Below are positions 44,080-54,783 of a stretch of 64,000 nt of DNA, one piece after another (position 1 is the stretch's first letter; every line of letters begins with the position of its first letter). Below the pieces are notes generated by a model. It made no database searches. It worked only from the letters and a program-made list of their open reading frames with translations, and was not told the DNA's origin. Source of the DNA: Pseudomonadales bacterium (GTDB lineage: Bacteria; Pseudomonadota; Gammaproteobacteria; Pseudomonadales; Azotimanducaceae). A program made the translations under genes and the position numbers. The stretch lies in the NCBI GenBank assembly GCA_012103505.1, contig WLWP01000001.1, positions 2,852,001 through 2,916,000 of the forward strand, in the 5' to 3' direction.

Positions 44080-46785
44080 TCATCCTCTTGCAATGACCTC
44101 AGGTGGCCGAACAAAATTCTCATCTCGGCGCAACGTGACGCTATTGTCCGGAAGCCAGGCAGGTGCGTTTTGCAATCCACTCGAAACGGCAGCTGTGCCT
44201 GGTTCAATCGCTGAATTTAGTTTGACTAGCAACGAATAATCGAGACACACGACGCCGTCTCCGTCGCTGACGTCTAACCTTGCACCGTCCGTCGGGTGCA
44301 ATACGATCATGGGACCCGTGCCTCGCTCTTGAATCGCGTCAACATACCCAGTCAACTCTTCACCACCAAAAAGCACGGGAAGGCTGAGCAGGCGAAACTC
44401 GCCGTTCTGAGCTTTTCCAGGGCGCACTGGCAGTTCCAGGCTGGCAGCACTAGAACCCAACTTCTCATAATCCGCCAATATGACGCCAGGATCCCCGCCA
44501 CGAAGCGAACCACCAACCTCCGCCTGAAATTTGAAGATAGACTGGTTGGAGTTCCAACCTGGCGACCACACATAGGGAAGTAGCGCGCCAGGCTGATCTC
44601 TATTTAGACCTTCCATTGAGTAAGCGAGGGGCGTTTCATCATCGACAACGGATTTTGGCTCGTGCAGGGACTTGTCAGCGTACATAGCTGTTCGACCGCT
44701 GTAACGATGCGGCGCACGGGGTACACGCAGACCGGCGAGGCTACGATAGTCAGCGCTAGGTGCCACATCGCCGAGGCCCCTAAAGCTCGCTTGCTCTGCA
44801 AGTTCAATCACAATCTCATCGACATGGGACCAAGATGGCGCGCGACCCAACCTACTGCCCATATCTGATAGCCAGCGCCAGGACGGTCGAATGTCATCAT
44901 TAGGGACAAAAGTCTGATAGTGACGCTGTGCACGCGCTTCATAATTAACCAAAGTACCGGTCGATTCAGCAGCCGTTGCAGCTGGAAGAATCCAATCCGC
45001 ACAGTCCAAAGTAGGATTTTCCAAACTATCTATCACGATGACGTTAGTAGTCCGGTCTAAAGCCGCGGTTACTTTCTCTGGTGCTGCTCGTCGAAAGAGA
45101 TCGTTTTGGAGTACTAAGAGGGTGTCATGGGTTCCACCCAATTTCATTAAGGCGTCTTCGAGTCCTAAAGCAGCCGGAATGCGCCGTACTCCGGTTGTGT
45201 TCGCCTCAGTCGGAACGACTATCAAGCGACTATTCTTCTCCAACGCTTTATTAATGTTGTTGGCTGCTGAAATGAGCGACGCTTCGCCACTGCTGGTACC
45301 AGTTATGATGATTGGGTGCCGAGCGGCTTCCAGCATCTGGGCACAAGCCGCAACAAATTCCTGCTCTTCTTCGGTCAGATCACTAACACCCGGGTGTTCC
45401 AAGCTAATTCGATTTGCGATAGCAAATCCGCACCGAGCAAGACTCTTTGGTTCACCATTGAATGACAAAGAGACAATGTCATCGAGCCGAGTCGGAAGCA
45501 TGGTGGCACTCATAACCGAATTGCGCGCCTGCTGTGCGTGTCCGCGAACACCTGCGTCTCGCCAGAGAGGTATACCGGCATCTGCAGCCATTGTTAAGGA
45601 TGTATTGCGAGTGGCTTGGCGAATCGACAACGCCAGTCTGGGTGCGGTGTTGAGGAGATCTTCACCTAAAATCAGTACAGCATCAGCATCCTCAACTTGA
45701 GCCAGCGTTGGTGAAATGTGTGCCGGGTCCGATTCAGCCAAACATGCCGATTCACGATCACTCAAGCCGCCGCAAAAGTTTTCTTTTCCCACCAAACGCT
45801 GCAATGCAAAATTGTCTTCTAGAGAAGCTCGCGGTGAGCCAATGCCAATAACAGACCCGCTACTTATCAACTCTGAGATTTGTTGGACAGCTATGTCCGG
45901 TTGTACTGGCTCAAATACCCCCGGCGAAGTTGCACGACCGGCTGTTCGAATGCGACGCTTTGAATTCGTATATGTCATACCAAAACGACCGCGATCACAG
46001 AGAAAGTAGCGATTCACTTCCGCATGATATCGGTTGTGAATCCGCTTTAGAGTCCCATACCGCTCGCTAGTAAATATGTTGCATCCGAGTGCGCAGCCGG
46101 TACAGATCGACGGTGCTGACTGAAGGTCCCATTTACGATTGTAGGTTGCACTAAACGGTTTGTCGGTGAACACACCAGTTGGACACACTTCCACCAAATT
46201 ACCGCTGAACTCACTTTCGAGTACACCAGATTCACTGCGCCCAAAGTACATTCGGTCCCTGGAGCCAAGCGCGGCGAGATCTGAACCCCCAGCGTAATCA
46301 CGATAAAATCTCACGCAGCGATAACATGTTATGCAACGGTTCATTTCGTGATTGATGAATGGGCCGAGATTCTGATTCTCAAATGTTCGTTTTTGTCCGC
46401 GATAGCGACGCGAGGTGTGACCCGTCATAACCGTCATGTCTTGCAGATGACATTCACCACCTTCTTCACAAACCGGGCAGTCGTGCGGATGATTTTCCAT
46501 AAGCCATTCGATAACCGAGGCACGAAAGTCTTGCGCTTGGGGAACTGCAATTGCGTAGCGGGTACCGTCAGCCACCGGGGTCATGCATGACATAATCAAT
46601 CGGCCCCGCGTGTCATCCTCGTCCTGATACTGAATCACTGCACACTGACGACACGCTCCGACAGATCCCATCGCCGGGTGCCAACAGAAATAAGGAAGAT
46701 CTAGACCATGGGATAGACAGGCCTGTAGAACGTTTTCTCCAGCGGTGACTTCGTATTCCTGATCGTCGACTGTGATCTTGGGCAT
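44080..46785 (-). CDS. nuoG: NADH-quinone oxidoreductase subunit G
   Basis: 901 residues (E. coli 908). The N-terminal 2Fe-2S domain (CWHPAMGSVGACRQCAV), the HxxxC-type 4Fe-4S ligand (HPHDCPVCEEGGECHLQ), the CITCYRCVRFYRD motif and the molybdopterin-like fold with CTGCALGCNIF, the extra N7-type cluster, are present. It carries electrons from NuoF and NuoE toward NuoI. AGGTC lies before the ATG, 3 bp after the nuoF stop. The long molybdopterin-like C-terminal half is diverged. Confidence 0.95.
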   Translation of the reverse strand: MPKITVDDQEYEVTAGENVLQACLSHGLDLPYFCWHPAMGSVGACRQCAVIQYQDEDDTRGRLIMSCMTPVADGTRYAIAVPQAQDFRASVIEWLMENHPHDCPVCEEGGECHLQDMTVMTGHTSRRYRGQKRTFENQNLGPFINHEMNRCITCYRCVRFYRDYAGGSDLAALGSRDRMYFGRSESGVLESEFSGNLVEVCPTGVFTDKPFSATYNRKWDLQSAPSICTGCALGCNIFTSERYGTLKRIHNRYHAEVNRYFLCDRGRFGMTYTNSKRRIRTAGRATSPGVFEPVQPDIAVQQISELISSGSVIGIGSPRASLEDNFALQRLVGKENFCGGLSDRESACLAESDPAHISPTLAQVEDADAVLILGEDLLNTAPRLALSIRQATRNTSLTMAADAGIPLWRDAGVRGHAQQARNSVMSATMLPTRLDDIVSLSFNGEPKSLARCGFAIANRISLEHPGVSDLTEEEQEFVAACAQMLEAARHPIIITGTSSGEASLISAANNINKALEKNSRLIVVPTEANTTGVRRIPAALGLEDALMKLGGTHDTLLVLQNDLFRRAAPEKVTAALDRTTNVIVIDSLENPTLDCADWILPAATAAESTGTLVNYEARAQRHYQTFVPNDDIRPSWRWLSDMGSRLGRAPSWSHVDEIVIELAEQASFRGLGDVAPSADYRSLAGLRVPRAPHRYSGRTAMYADKSLHEPKSVVDDETPLAYSMEGLNRDQPGALLPYVWSPGWNSNQSIFKFQAEVGGSLRGGDPGVILADYEKLGSSAASLELPVRPGKAQNGEFRLLSLPVLFGGEELTGYVDAIQERGTGPMIVLHPTDGARLDVSDGDGVVCLDYSLLVKLNSAIEPGTAAVSSGLQNAPAWLPDNSVTLRRDENFVRPPEVIARG

Positions 46786-46788
46786 GAC

Positions 46789-48087
46789 CTAACGATCCTC
46801 CGTATGGTAGGGGCAGCCGTGCTGTTCTATGTGGGCTTCAAAATCTGGACGAAAATACCGAAGGGCGCTGGCGAGTGGCTCTATAGCTCCGGTTGCGTGC
46901 AAGCAAAAGGTATTGCCCGGTGCGCCGATGAAGGCGGCGTTACGATCAAGTAACTCCAAGTCCCCAGGTTCGCCGCGACCTTCCTCTAGATCGGCAAGCA
47001 GTTTTTCAAGCCAGGGTAGGCCCTCGCGACACGGCGTACAAAATCCACAGGATTCCTGCGCGAAGAAGTGCTGTAGATTTTTCGCCATCGCGACCGGGCA
47101 GACAGAGTCGTCCATCAAAATCATAGTGCCGGTGCCCATACGACTACCGGCTGCCTGGATCGTCCCATAGTCCATGGCAAGATCGAGGTGTTCGTCAGTG
47201 AGGTAATCGGTCGATGCACCACCTGGTAACAAACCACGCAACGCAAAGCCTTCTTGCATGCCACCGGCGTGGACCTCAATGATCTCTCGGATAGTCGTAC
47301 CGATAGGCAGTTCCCAGAGACCAGGATTTTTCACACGGCCGGAAACGCCGTAGATTTTGGTGCCCGCATCTTCACCTAGCCCCAGATTCTGATACCAATC
47401 GGCGCCGTTCCTAATGATGCATGGGACATTGCAGAGCGTTTCGACGTTGTTAACGATTGTCGGCCTACCCCAAGCACCACTCGCTGGCGGAAACGGCGGT
47501 TTTGTTCGGGGTTGGGCGCGTTTACCCTCAAGTGCATTCAGTAGCGCGGTTTCCTCTCCGCATATGTAGCGCCCCCCAGAACGGTGAATCGACAGTTCGA
47601 GATCGTGCCGCGTCCCGAATATCCGATCACCGAGGAAGCCGTGGTCATACGCTGAACGAATGGCTTCACTCAACTGCTTGAACGGCTCGTGATATTCCCC
47701 CCGCAGGAAGATATAGGCCCGGTCTGCACCGATTGCATATGCAGCAATAATCATCCCTTCTATCAACAAGTGAGGGTCATATTCCATGAGATAGCGGTCT
47801 TTGAACGTACCAGGTTCCATCTCATCCGCGTTGCATACGAGGTAGGTATGACCTGGTGTGGTGCGCTCGGGTGGGGGCACAAATCCCCACTTCACCCCAG
47901 TCGGAAACCCCGCCCCGCCGCGTCCACGAAGATTCGCGTCTTTGACCAGATCGCGCACATCTAGCTCACTCATTTCGGTCACTGCTTGTCTTGCCGCGGC
48001 ATAACCCTGCGCCGATTCATAGGCGGCGAAGCTCACTAAGCCATTGGCAGCCTCGATGCGCTCTGTTAAGGGCCGTGGCGTACTCAT
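46789..48087 (-). CDS. nuoF: NADH-quinone oxidoreductase subunit F (NADH/FMN binding)
   Basis: 432 residues. The NADH site GRGGAGFPTGVKWGF near residue 55, an FMN-contact segment AYIFLRGEYHEPFKQ, GGRYICGEETALLNALEG and the N3 cluster (ESCGFCTPCREGLPW) are visible. It oxidises NADH with FMN as first acceptor in the cytoplasmic arm. ATG overlaps the nuoE stop by 4 bp. Confidence 0.95.
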   Translation of the reverse strand: MSTPRPLTERIEAANGLVSFAAYESAQGYAAARQAVTEMSELDVRDLVKDANLRGRGGAGFPTGVKWGFVPPPERTTPGHTYLVCNADEMEPGTFKDRYLMEYDPHLLIEGMIIAAYAIGADRAYIFLRGEYHEPFKQLSEAIRSAYDHGFLGDRIFGTRHDLELSIHRSGGRYICGEETALLNALEGKRAQPRTKPPFPPASGAWGRPTIVNNVETLCNVPCIIRNGADWYQNLGLGEDAGTKIYGVSGRVKNPGLWELPIGTTIREIIEVHAGGMQEGFALRGLLPGGASTDYLTDEHLDLAMDYGTIQAAGSRMGTGTMILMDDSVCPVAMAKNLQHFFAQESCGFCTPCREGLPWLEKLLADLEEGRGEPGDLELLDRNAAFIGAPGNTFCLHATGAIEPLASALRYFRPDFEAHIEQHGCPYHTEDR

Positions 48088-48578
48088 TCGGTGAATCTCT
48101 TAAACACGCTGGCAAGGTCCTCGGTTTCTCCTCTACCAAAGAGAGTTTTATCAATCATGAGTACAGGTGCGCGATCACAAGCACCAAGACAAACACTCGG
48201 GATAAGTGTGAACTCCTGATCCTGTGTCGTTTGTCCAAGCTCCACATCGAGACTCTCGCAGACTCGCTGCATCAGCCGATCACTACCCATAACAAAACAG
48301 CTCACACTGTCGCATACATTGACGACGTGCTTACCTACGGGTAAGCGGTATAGGAGGTTGTAGAACGTTGCAATGCTGTCCAATTGTGAACTGGACATGC
48401 CGAGCATTTTTGCTACCGCTTGCAAACTTTCATCAGATATCCAACCCCGCGCATCTTGAATAATCTGCAGCGCTTCAATTGCCGCAGATTGTGCGTCGGG
48501 TAGCAGATCGATCTCGTGCTGGATGCGGCTGATTTCATCCTCAGACAGTACGTTGATTAAGTTAGTGACTTCGCTCAT
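48084..48578 (-). CDS. nuoE: NADH-quinone oxidoreductase subunit E (2Fe-2S)
   Basis: 164 residues of the thioredoxin-like 2Fe-2S ferredoxin fold. The four cluster ligands are CDSVSC and CLGAC in the second half. It partners NuoF in the NADH dehydrogenase module. ATG overlaps the nuoCD stop by 4 bp. Confidence 0.95.
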   Translation of the reverse strand: MSEVTNLINVLSEDEISRIQHEIDLLPDAQSAAIEALQIIQDARGWISDESLQAVAKMLGMSSSQLDSIATFYNLLYRLPVGKHVVNVCDSVSCFVMGSDRLMQRVCESLDVELGQTTQDQEFTLIPSVCLGACDRAPVLMIDKTLFGRGETEDLASVFKRFTE

Positions 48579-50338
48579 CGATCAACATCCGCCATAACAA
48601 AATCTATGCTCGCCACTATCGCGATCAAGTCAGCAATCATGAAACCCCGGCTGATTAGCGGGATCATTTGAAGATGGGCAAAGGACGGGGTACGAATTCT
48701 GGTGCGATACGACATACCGCTACCATCCGAAACTAAGTAGTAACTGTTCAGGCCTTTTGTCGCCTCCACCATCGTACAATTTTCATCTGGCGGTATGACT
48801 GGCCCCCAACTCACATTCAAAAAGTGCTGAATGAGGGTTTCAATATCGTGCATCGTGCGTTCTTTTGCTGGCGGTGTAGCCTGGGGATGATCCGCTTTGT
48901 ATGGACCCGCTGGCATATTGTCGAGACACTGACGAATGATGCGCAGACTCTGTCGAATTTCTTCCACGCGGACAACCGCCCGATCGTATGTGTCGCCTTT
49001 CTGTCCTATCGGTACGTCAAAATCGAATTGATCGTAGCCGCCATACGGACGTGCTTTCCGCAAATCCCATTCAAGCCCGGTAGCGCGTAACCCGGGTCCA
49101 GTAATACCCCAGTCCAAGGCTTCAGCCGTGTCGTATGCGCCAATCCCTACCGAGCGCTGCTTCAAAATGCCGTTATCCATCGACATCTTCTGATAGTGGT
49201 CGAGGCGTTTGGGCATGTAGTCAATGAAGTCGCGCACCATATGATCCCAGCCTTGTGGTAGATCCTGTGCAACGCCGCCGATCCGAAACCAAGCAGGATG
49301 CATCCGACCGCCCGTAATCGCCTCGATAATCGTAAGCAACCGCTCCCGATCGGCGAACATGTAGAACACCGGCGAGAGTTGACCAACGTCTTGGGCAAAG
49401 GTCCCGTAGAAAACCAAGTGACTCGAGATACGGAAAAATTCTGCCAGCATGATTCGTATGACTTTCGCCCGATCTGGCACCTCGATGCCTGCCATTTTTT
49501 CGACAGCCATAACGTAGGGCAAGTTATTCATGACCCCGCCCAAATAATCGATGCGGTCTGTATAAGGGATGTAGGTATGCCAGGTCTGACGCTCAGCCAT
49601 TTTTTCCGACGCGCGGTGGTGGTAGCCAATATCAGGAACCGCTTCGACGATCACTTCACCGTCCAACTGCAAGGCGATACGAAACACGCCATGAACACTA
49701 GGGTGATTGGGACCAAGATTGAGGAACATAAAATCGGTATGCTTGGCATCCAGACTCATACCCCATTCCTCTGGCTTAAATCGCAGATCGTCCTGTTGCG
49801 CGGTCTGAAATTCATCCGACATCTGAAAAGGATCCATCTCAGTTGCACGGGCGGGATGTTCTTTGCGTAGAGGATGCCCTTCCCACAAAGGCGGAGTCAG
49901 AATGCGAAGCAAGTTGGGATGGCCAGTAAACTCGATGCCGAACATGTCGAAAACTTCTCTTTCATACCAGTTGGCGTTGGGCCAAATCGAAACGGCGGAA
50001 GGGAGACTGAGATCACCTTCCTGCAAGGCAACCTTGATGCGAACATCTTGGTTTCGTGAAAAAGAAATGAGGTGATAGAAGACCGTGAAATCTGCGGTTG
50101 GTTGACCCACCCTGTGCTCGCGCAAGCGCTCGTCGATTGCTGAAACGTCGAACAGCATTTCGTATGCACACGACGATTCTGTTTTGAGTTTTCTCAGCGT
50201 TTCAAGCAGCTGCGATCGGTCTAGCCAATAGGTCTCGATGCCATCTGATGTTCTCTGTGCGACCGGTTGGGGATCAATATGAACCCCGAGGTGGCCCATC
50301 ACCCCTGCTCTACCAGGTGCTTCTGCAACATCGGACAT
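48575..50338 (-). CDS. nuoCD: NADH-quinone oxidoreductase fused subunit C/D
   Basis: 587 residues, a fused NuoC (about 1-180, with [19 protein letters not shown]) and NuoD (about 200-587, with [39 protein letters not shown] and a C-terminal [14 protein letters not shown]). NuoD forms the quinone-binding cavity beside NuoB. The fusion is typical of E. coli-type and related gammaproteobacterial operons and supports the taxon call. It starts 21 bp after nuoB. Confidence 0.95.
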   Translation of the reverse strand: MSDVAEAPGRAGVMGHLGVHIDPQPVAQRTSDGIETYWLDRSQLLETLRKLKTESSCAYEMLFDVSAIDERLREHRVGQPTADFTVFYHLISFSRNQDVRIKVALQEGDLSLPSAVSIWPNANWYEREVFDMFGIEFTGHPNLLRILTPPLWEGHPLRKEHPARATEMDPFQMSDEFQTAQQDDLRFKPEEWGMSLDAKHTDFMFLNLGPNHPSVHGVFRIALQLDGEVIVEAVPDIGYHHRASEKMAERQTWHTYIPYTDRIDYLGGVMNNLPYVMAVEKMAGIEVPDRAKVIRIMLAEFFRISSHLVFYGTFAQDVGQLSPVFYMFADRERLLTIIEAITGGRMHPAWFRIGGVAQDLPQGWDHMVRDFIDYMPKRLDHYQKMSMDNGILKQRSVGIGAYDTAEALDWGITGPGLRATGLEWDLRKARPYGGYDQFDFDVPIGQKGDTYDRAVVRVEEIRQSLRIIRQCLDNMPAGPYKADHPQATPPAKERTMHDIETLIQHFLNVSWGPVIPPDENCTMVEATKGLNSYYLVSDGSGMSYRTRIRTPSFAHLQMIPLISRGFMIADLIAIVASIDFVMADVDR

Positions 50339-50359
50339 CGTAAAACTACCTTAGAACAC

Positions 50360-51040
50360 TCAGGACTCCTGTTTACTGCGAAGGAGTTCAGTGGAGTCTG
50401 GCGCATCACCCACGGTGTCAGGTGTAGCCAGGCTTGTGGCCCGCATTCGCTCCGGCGTCCGCAAGTCGCGTTGACTCACATGTACAGGCGAAGACGGTGG
50501 TGGAACTGTAAGGCCTAGGGGACGCGGCCTATCGGCGATACTTTCTTGCAAAAGGACGAGACCCTGGAGCAAGGCTTCTGGTCTCGGTGGACATCCAGGC
50601 ACATAAACATCAACCGGTAAAAACTTGTCTACCCCTTGGACCACAGAGTAGACATCAAACATGCCACCCGAATTGGCGCATGAACCCATAGAAATAACCC
50701 ACTTCGGTTCCAACAGCTGTTCATAGAGGTGTTGTAACACTGGTGCCATTTTACGAAACACTGTGCCAGAAATGACGATCAGATCGGCCTGCCGAGGAGT
50801 GGCGCGAATAACTTCAGAACCAAATCGTGCGATGTCGTGGCGCGAAGTAAATGAGGTTGCCATCTCAACGTAACAGCACGACAAACCAAAATTAAAAGGC
50901 CAAACGGAATGCGAGCGCGACCAAGCGATCAAGTCTTCAAGCTTCGCGAGCATAACGCTCTTACCGGTCTGATCCTGATAGGCTTCGTCAGGCGCCACCA
51001 TCTTGTCGCCTGGTGCTACGGGGATTGTCTCCCAACGCAT
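50360..51040 (-). CDS. nuoB: NADH-quinone oxidoreductase subunit B
   Basis: 226 residues from the ATG at 51040. Ligands for cluster N2 are visible: [10 protein letters not shown] (two adjacent Cys), GSCANSGG and PGCPPRPE. N2 passes electrons to quinone. The tail after about residue 170 is a Pro/Ser-rich, low-complexity stretch. The frame opens at 51106 inside nuoA, but the ATG at 51040 overlaps the nuoA stop by one base (TAATG), and it is the start used. Confidence 0.95.
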   Translation of the reverse strand: MRWETIPVAPGDKMVAPDEAYQDQTGKSVMLAKLEDLIAWSRSHSVWPFNFGLSCCYVEMATSFTSRHDIARFGSEVIRATPRQADLIVISGTVFRKMAPVLQHLYEQLLEPKWVISMGSCANSGGMFDVYSVVQGVDKFLPVDVYVPGCPPRPEALLQGLVLLQESIADRPRPLGLTVPPPSSPVHVSQRDLRTPERMRATSLATPDTVGDAPDSTELLRSKQES

Positions 51041-51504
51041 TAGGTTATCTCCGCCGAAGATTGAGTAGCATAACTGGTACGTGCCCCGCGCTTTGTCGCG
51101 CCCCAATCAAGGGCACCAGTTCGCCACTCATAAATGAGCGCGACCAGGAGAATGAAAATAAAGAGGGCGGCACCAAAATAGCCGCGCCAGCCGAGCTCGT
51201 AGAACGACACCGCCCAGGCAAAGACAAAGATCGTCTCGAGATCGAAAATCACAAAGAACATAGCGATCAGGTAGAACTCGATTGTTAGGCGGGTTTGGTC
51301 CGCTGCGCCTACCGGCACAACACCAGATTCATACGGTAGATCGGTAGCAGAAGTATGATCGGTTTTGGGACTGGCGTAGTAAGCAATCAGCAATACGATA
51401 GCTAACAAGCCCACAACGGCGAGTGCGTATATCAAGAATGGCCAGAGATTCTGGCTTTCTATCATGGCGGTCTGAACTGCACCGTCATCTATGCCAATCG
51501 CCAT
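51040..51504 (-). CDS. nuoA: NADH-quinone oxidoreductase subunit A
   Basis: 154 residues, three hydrophobic helices with the conserved loop [11 protein letters not shown] and [20 protein letters not shown]. It is a small membrane subunit close to the quinone cavity. AGGTGGG lies just upstream of the ATG at 51504. It is the first gene of the 14.5-kb nuo operon, so the promoter should lie in 51505-51775. Confidence 0.95.
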   Translation of the reverse strand: MAIGIDDGAVQTAMIESQNLWPFLIYALAVVGLLAIVLLIAYYASPKTDHTSATDLPYESGVVPVGAADQTRLTIEFYLIAMFFVIFDLETIFVFAWAVSFYELGWRGYFGAALFIFILLVALIYEWRTGALDWGATKRGARTSYATQSSAEIT

Positions 51505-51606
51505 ACACCCACCTTTTCTTGTTGGTTTGGGAGCTTGGTACTTGGGCCACGAGATGCCTTCTACGGTTACAATAACGCCAGCATAGGTAGAAATACAAGA
51601 TATGTT

Positions 51607-51624
51607 CGCGAGATTAAAATCGCG
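51607..51624. promoter_or_regulatory. Small inverted repeat upstream of the nuo operon
   Basis: CGCGA (51607-51611) and TCGCG (51620-51624) are 5-bp arms around an AT-rich 8-bp spacer, about 100-120 bp before the nuoA ATG. It may be an operator or chance. I could not identify clear -35 and -10 boxes in this 271-bp gap. Confidence 0.25.
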
Positions 51625-51775
51625 CCCACTTTGAGGCGTTAGGCAGATTCTAGGCTAAGCGTCCACAAAGAGGTTCCGGCGATAGACCAAGTAATCAAAT
51701 ATGGCACGAGCCGAGAATTAAAAAAAAGAAAGCAATTCAACTCCACCACACAGAATTCTTTGCAGCGAACTGAGC

Positions 51776-52282
51776 TTATTGTGTTTCGATTAGAACCACC
51801 CTGCCGTCCAGTTCCTGATAACACCCAGGATTAGCCTGGTTCTTGAATGTGCGTTGTACTTCGTTGATTTGTACAGTGACGTTGGCTCGAATTGCCTTGC
51901 TTGCAGATACCGTCGCAACGTGGGCGGTATCGAGTTCCGCCTGGAGAGCAGCGAGTTCCGCTTCTAGTGCCGAAGTTCGACTGCCAAGCTCATCTATCGC
52001 GTTGACTACCTTGTCAAAACTTGCTCGCTGTTGGGGCGTCAACTCGTCATCCTTGAATCTACTGCGTTGGCCGGCAAGCACATCAAGTTTGTCCTGCTGC
52101 TCAGCAAGCTCGTTAAGCTCCGCGATTAAGCTCGTTTTACGCACACTCGGGTGTGCTTTCTTACCCGCAGCGACCAACGTCTCCACGCTCGCGTCGCTAC
52201 CTAAGCGATTTACAACAATACCCCCGACACCAAAGCAGGTACCACCAAACACTTGGCCTTTGCCTCCACCTTGGCCAACCAA
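51776..52282 (-). CDS. FapA/DUF342 protein, C-terminal part (frameshifted)
   Basis: 168 residues from a nominal TTG. The frame continues open upstream of that codon to the frameshift, reading through the DUF342 beta-helix pattern (GTIEARFVSGAILRAGKDVV, then a run to GQGGGKGQVFGGTCF), then a coiled-coil part (SLIAELNELAEQQDKLDVLA, RTSALEAELAALQAELDTAH) and a final Cys-containing tail. It is the second half of the gene whose first part lies at 52381-53460. The TTG is not a real start. Confidence 0.65.
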   Translation of the reverse strand: MVGQGGGKGQVFGGTCFGVGGIVVNRLGSDASVETLVAAGKKAHPSVRKTSLIAELNELAEQQDKLDVLAGQRSRFKDDELTPQQRASFDKVVNAIDELGSRTSALEAELAALQAELDTAHVATVSASKAIRANVTVQINEVQRTFKNQANPGCYQELDGRVVLIETQ

Positions 52283-52380
52283 GACTTTGCCTTCAGCGTA
52301 CGTATCGCAATGTCCGATATATTCCTTTATGACGACATCCTTGCCAGCGCGGAGGATTGCCCCGCTGACAAAACGGGCCT

Positions 52381-53460
52381 CTATTGTCCCCCCGCGGTCA
52401 AACGGGTAGTCGCTTCGCCATCACTCTTATCGTCGCCTTGCTTGAAGATACCCGAGGCTATCAACAAGTCGTTGCCTGCGATAATCGTCGCCGCCTCGAC
52501 GACTCCTTTAACGAACACATCTCCGGTCGCGTCGATAGTGACCCCCGAGCGCACGTCCCCAGCGATCTCCACGGAACCATCGAACTCGATATTCCCCGAT
52601 CGTAGATCCACATCCTTCACTTTCAGCATTGGATCTACGCGCACCGAGTTGCTCGTCGCGATGGGGTGACCTTTGATCTCTGCGATCAAGACATTCGGGT
52701 CAGTATCGGAGATAACGGCCGCAACCAAATCGCTGAAAAATGGTACGTCAGCACCAGGGGTCGCAGGAATCGATACTCCTGTGACCGTTGAACCTGACAC
52801 GCCCAGCGTTTGTGGATGTCGGCGCATCAACTCAGCCCCTGCTTCAACAACAAAGTCGGTTAGATCGTATTGATCGACGTTACCGATCTCATCTGACCTT
52901 GGCGCACGCCGAACGATACCCTCAACCAATGGCTCGAAGTAAGCGTCTGCGCCCTGCTCCGGCTCTACGCCAGCTGCGAGAACGCGATCCACAACGACCT
53001 TACCTTCAAGGACTTCCCGAACGGTACTTTCGTCGCACAAATCGGAGTCGATCCCGGCACTCGCAATGCATGTTTCAAACACACCTTGATTCATTTCTGC
53101 ACCGCCGTACGGCTTTGTAGAACTGATCGTCGCGCTCATGAGATCCTCAGCAACGTCGATGCTCACAGTTGCATCCAACCGTTGCGCGACTTCAAAGGAA
53201 CCGTGCTCACCCGTTTCGATCTTGGTCACCAAATCGTCTAGTGCGCCGTCGCGGAAGTAGAGCGAAGTCCAATCTCCATCGCTAATCAGACTGTTGATGT
53301 GCGCAATATCTATTACTTGCGAGGTTTCACTATCACAAACTATGGCGCTGAGGATGTCGGTCGATTCATCGAACACGAACTCAATCGACAGGCAATAGCC
53401 TTCACTCTCCCGTCCATCCGGGGTGTCGTTGATGTCGGTCGCTTGCTGATTGTCATCCAT
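52381..53460 (-). CDS. FapA/DUF342 protein, N-terminal part (frameshifted)
   Basis: 359 residues. The central and C-terminal portion has the FapA/DUF342 pattern: LMRRHPQTLGVSGSTVTGVS, then repeated strands (GNIEFDGSVEIAGDVRSGV, GDVFVKGVVEAATIIAGNDL). FapA is named for flagellar assembly, but most members lie away from flagellar genes, as here. The frame ends at a premature TAG right after the G6 run. If one G is restored (G7) the chain continues as TAGGTIEARFVSG and the whole protein would be about 560 residues, normal for the family. Confidence 0.65.
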   Translation of the reverse strand: MDDNQQATDINDTPDGRESEGYCLSIEFVFDESTDILSAIVCDSETSQVIDIAHINSLISDGDWTSLYFRDGALDDLVTKIETGEHGSFEVAQRLDATVSIDVAEDLMSATISSTKPYGGAEMNQGVFETCIASAGIDSDLCDESTVREVLEGKVVVDRVLAAGVEPEQGADAYFEPLVEGIVRRAPRSDEIGNVDQYDLTDFVVEAGAELMRRHPQTLGVSGSTVTGVSIPATPGADVPFFSDLVAAVISDTDPNVLIAEIKGHPIATSNSVRVDPMLKVKDVDLRSGNIEFDGSVEIAGDVRSGVTIDATGDVFVKGVVEAATIIAGNDLLIASGIFKQGDDKSDGEATTRLTAGGQ

Positions 53461-53635
53461 AGGATTGCGGAACTGAAAAAAACAGGTTCGGTTATAAAAG
53501 TGTAGACGGTATTAGAACGATGCGATGGAATGAGTTAGTGGCGACGTGAACTCAATTGAAGTCTCCGCATCGTGAACGGAGGGATGTTGGCCAAATTCGT
53601 ACGAGTAGCCGGTGCAATCTCCAGTGAATCGACGA

Positions 53636-54649
53636 CTACCGATGGTGGGACACGTGCGCGACCACCTCTTCCACTATCCGAGGTTGATCGTCCACCATCA
53701 TCCAGTGACCGGCGTTCAATTCGACATTTCGATAGGGACCCTTCATAAACTCGCTCATGGCATCGATTGCCGCTCGACCTACCGCTTGGTCCTCGTTTCC
53801 CCAAATAAACAAAGTAGGGGTCGAAACATCAGTCGTACTGGCATCCACCTCTCCTGGACCCTGCGCCATGGCTCGATACCAATTCAGTCCTGCCTCGAGC
53901 GCACCAGGTTCTTTGAACACACCAATGTACTCATCTGTTTTTTCTGGACCCATACCAAAGTAGAGACCGCGGAGTAAGGCCAGATCGTTGAAGGTAAATG
54001 CCGTTTCTGGCAACCAAGGGGTTCGAAAGAAAGCGAAGTAGCCACTACGCGCCTGCTGATCGGGATCATTTGCAAGTGCCTGTTGAAATGCTTCTGGATG
54101 TGCGATTGAGAGACCAGTCCAACTGATCACACGGTCCGGTCGAGTCATGACGGTTGCCCACCCCACGGCTGCACCCCAGTCGTGCCCCGCAAGATGGAAC
54201 CGCTCAGCACCAACTGCGTCGGCCACAGCGAAGACATCACTTGTGAGGTTACCGATCTCATAGGCCTCAACGGCTCCAGGTCGGGCACCCGTGCTGTAGC
54301 CTCTTTGATCAAATGCAACAACGCGTAATCCAGAGTCAGCAAGCGGTTCAATTAACCCAAGCCACATTGCGGACGTCACAGGAAAACCGTGCAGGAGAAT
54401 CATTACCGGTTTATCCAGGTCACCGTCAAACCCAGCGATACGCGCTCGGAATGTCATGTTGTTGGCAGAAATGTTGACGAGACCTGTGCCACTCGTCTGT
54501 GTGAACTGAGGCAAGTCCTCGCTCGCTGTTGTGTGGGTTAGCTCTCTATCCATCGAGACCCATGAGCCGACCTGTAAGACCACTAGAAGAATGACCAGTA
54601 ATGCGAGAATGCCGCCCGCGGCGTATTTCAGAATTTTTAGCACCATCAC
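53636..54649 (-). CDS. Membrane-anchored alpha/beta hydrolase
   Basis: 337 residues. An N-terminal hydrophobic helix (ILKYAAGGILALLVILLVVLQV) anchors the enzyme at the inner membrane, periplasmic side. The alpha/beta hydrolase core shows VMILLHGFPVTSAMW, the nucleophile elbow GHDWGAAVGW (Asp nucleophile), and a late AGHWMMVDD His. The GHDWGA form is typical of epoxide hydrolase or haloalkane dehalogenase relatives. AGGAGAC before MM supports the start. It is the last of a same-strand series. Confidence 0.75.
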   Translation of the reverse strand: MMVLKILKYAAGGILALLVILLVVLQVGSWVSMDRELTHTTASEDLPQFTQTSGTGLVNISANNMTFRARIAGFDGDLDKPVMILLHGFPVTSAMWLGLIEPLADSGLRVVAFDQRGYSTGARPGAVEAYEIGNLTSDVFAVADAVGAERFHLAGHDWGAAVGWATVMTRPDRVISWTGLSIAHPEAFQQALANDPDQQARSGYFAFFRTPWLPETAFTFNDLALLRGLYFGMGPEKTDEYIGVFKEPGALEAGLNWYRAMAQGPGEVDASTTDVSTPTLFIWGNEDQAVGRAAIDAMSEFMKGPYRNVELNAGHWMMVDDQPRIVEEVVAHVSHHR

Positions 54650-54783
54650 GACTGTCTCCTACACAAACTTATATTTCACCATACCGTCCCAAACGAACCC
54701 GATGAGCTTGGTGTTACGGATCGAGTCGACGCACTAGTTATTCGCTACCCCCGCGGTCCAACGATACTAGCCGTTCTGTCCAT

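Noticed and set aside
45038-45700. 220-residue plus-strand frame inside nuoG
   Set aside because: Antisense shadow of a clearly real gene; no own signals and composition explained by nuoG codon bias.
51843-52409. 188-residue plus-strand frame across FapA
   Set aside because: Shadow of the frameshifted FapA gene on the other strand; Ser/Ala-rich translation without domain.
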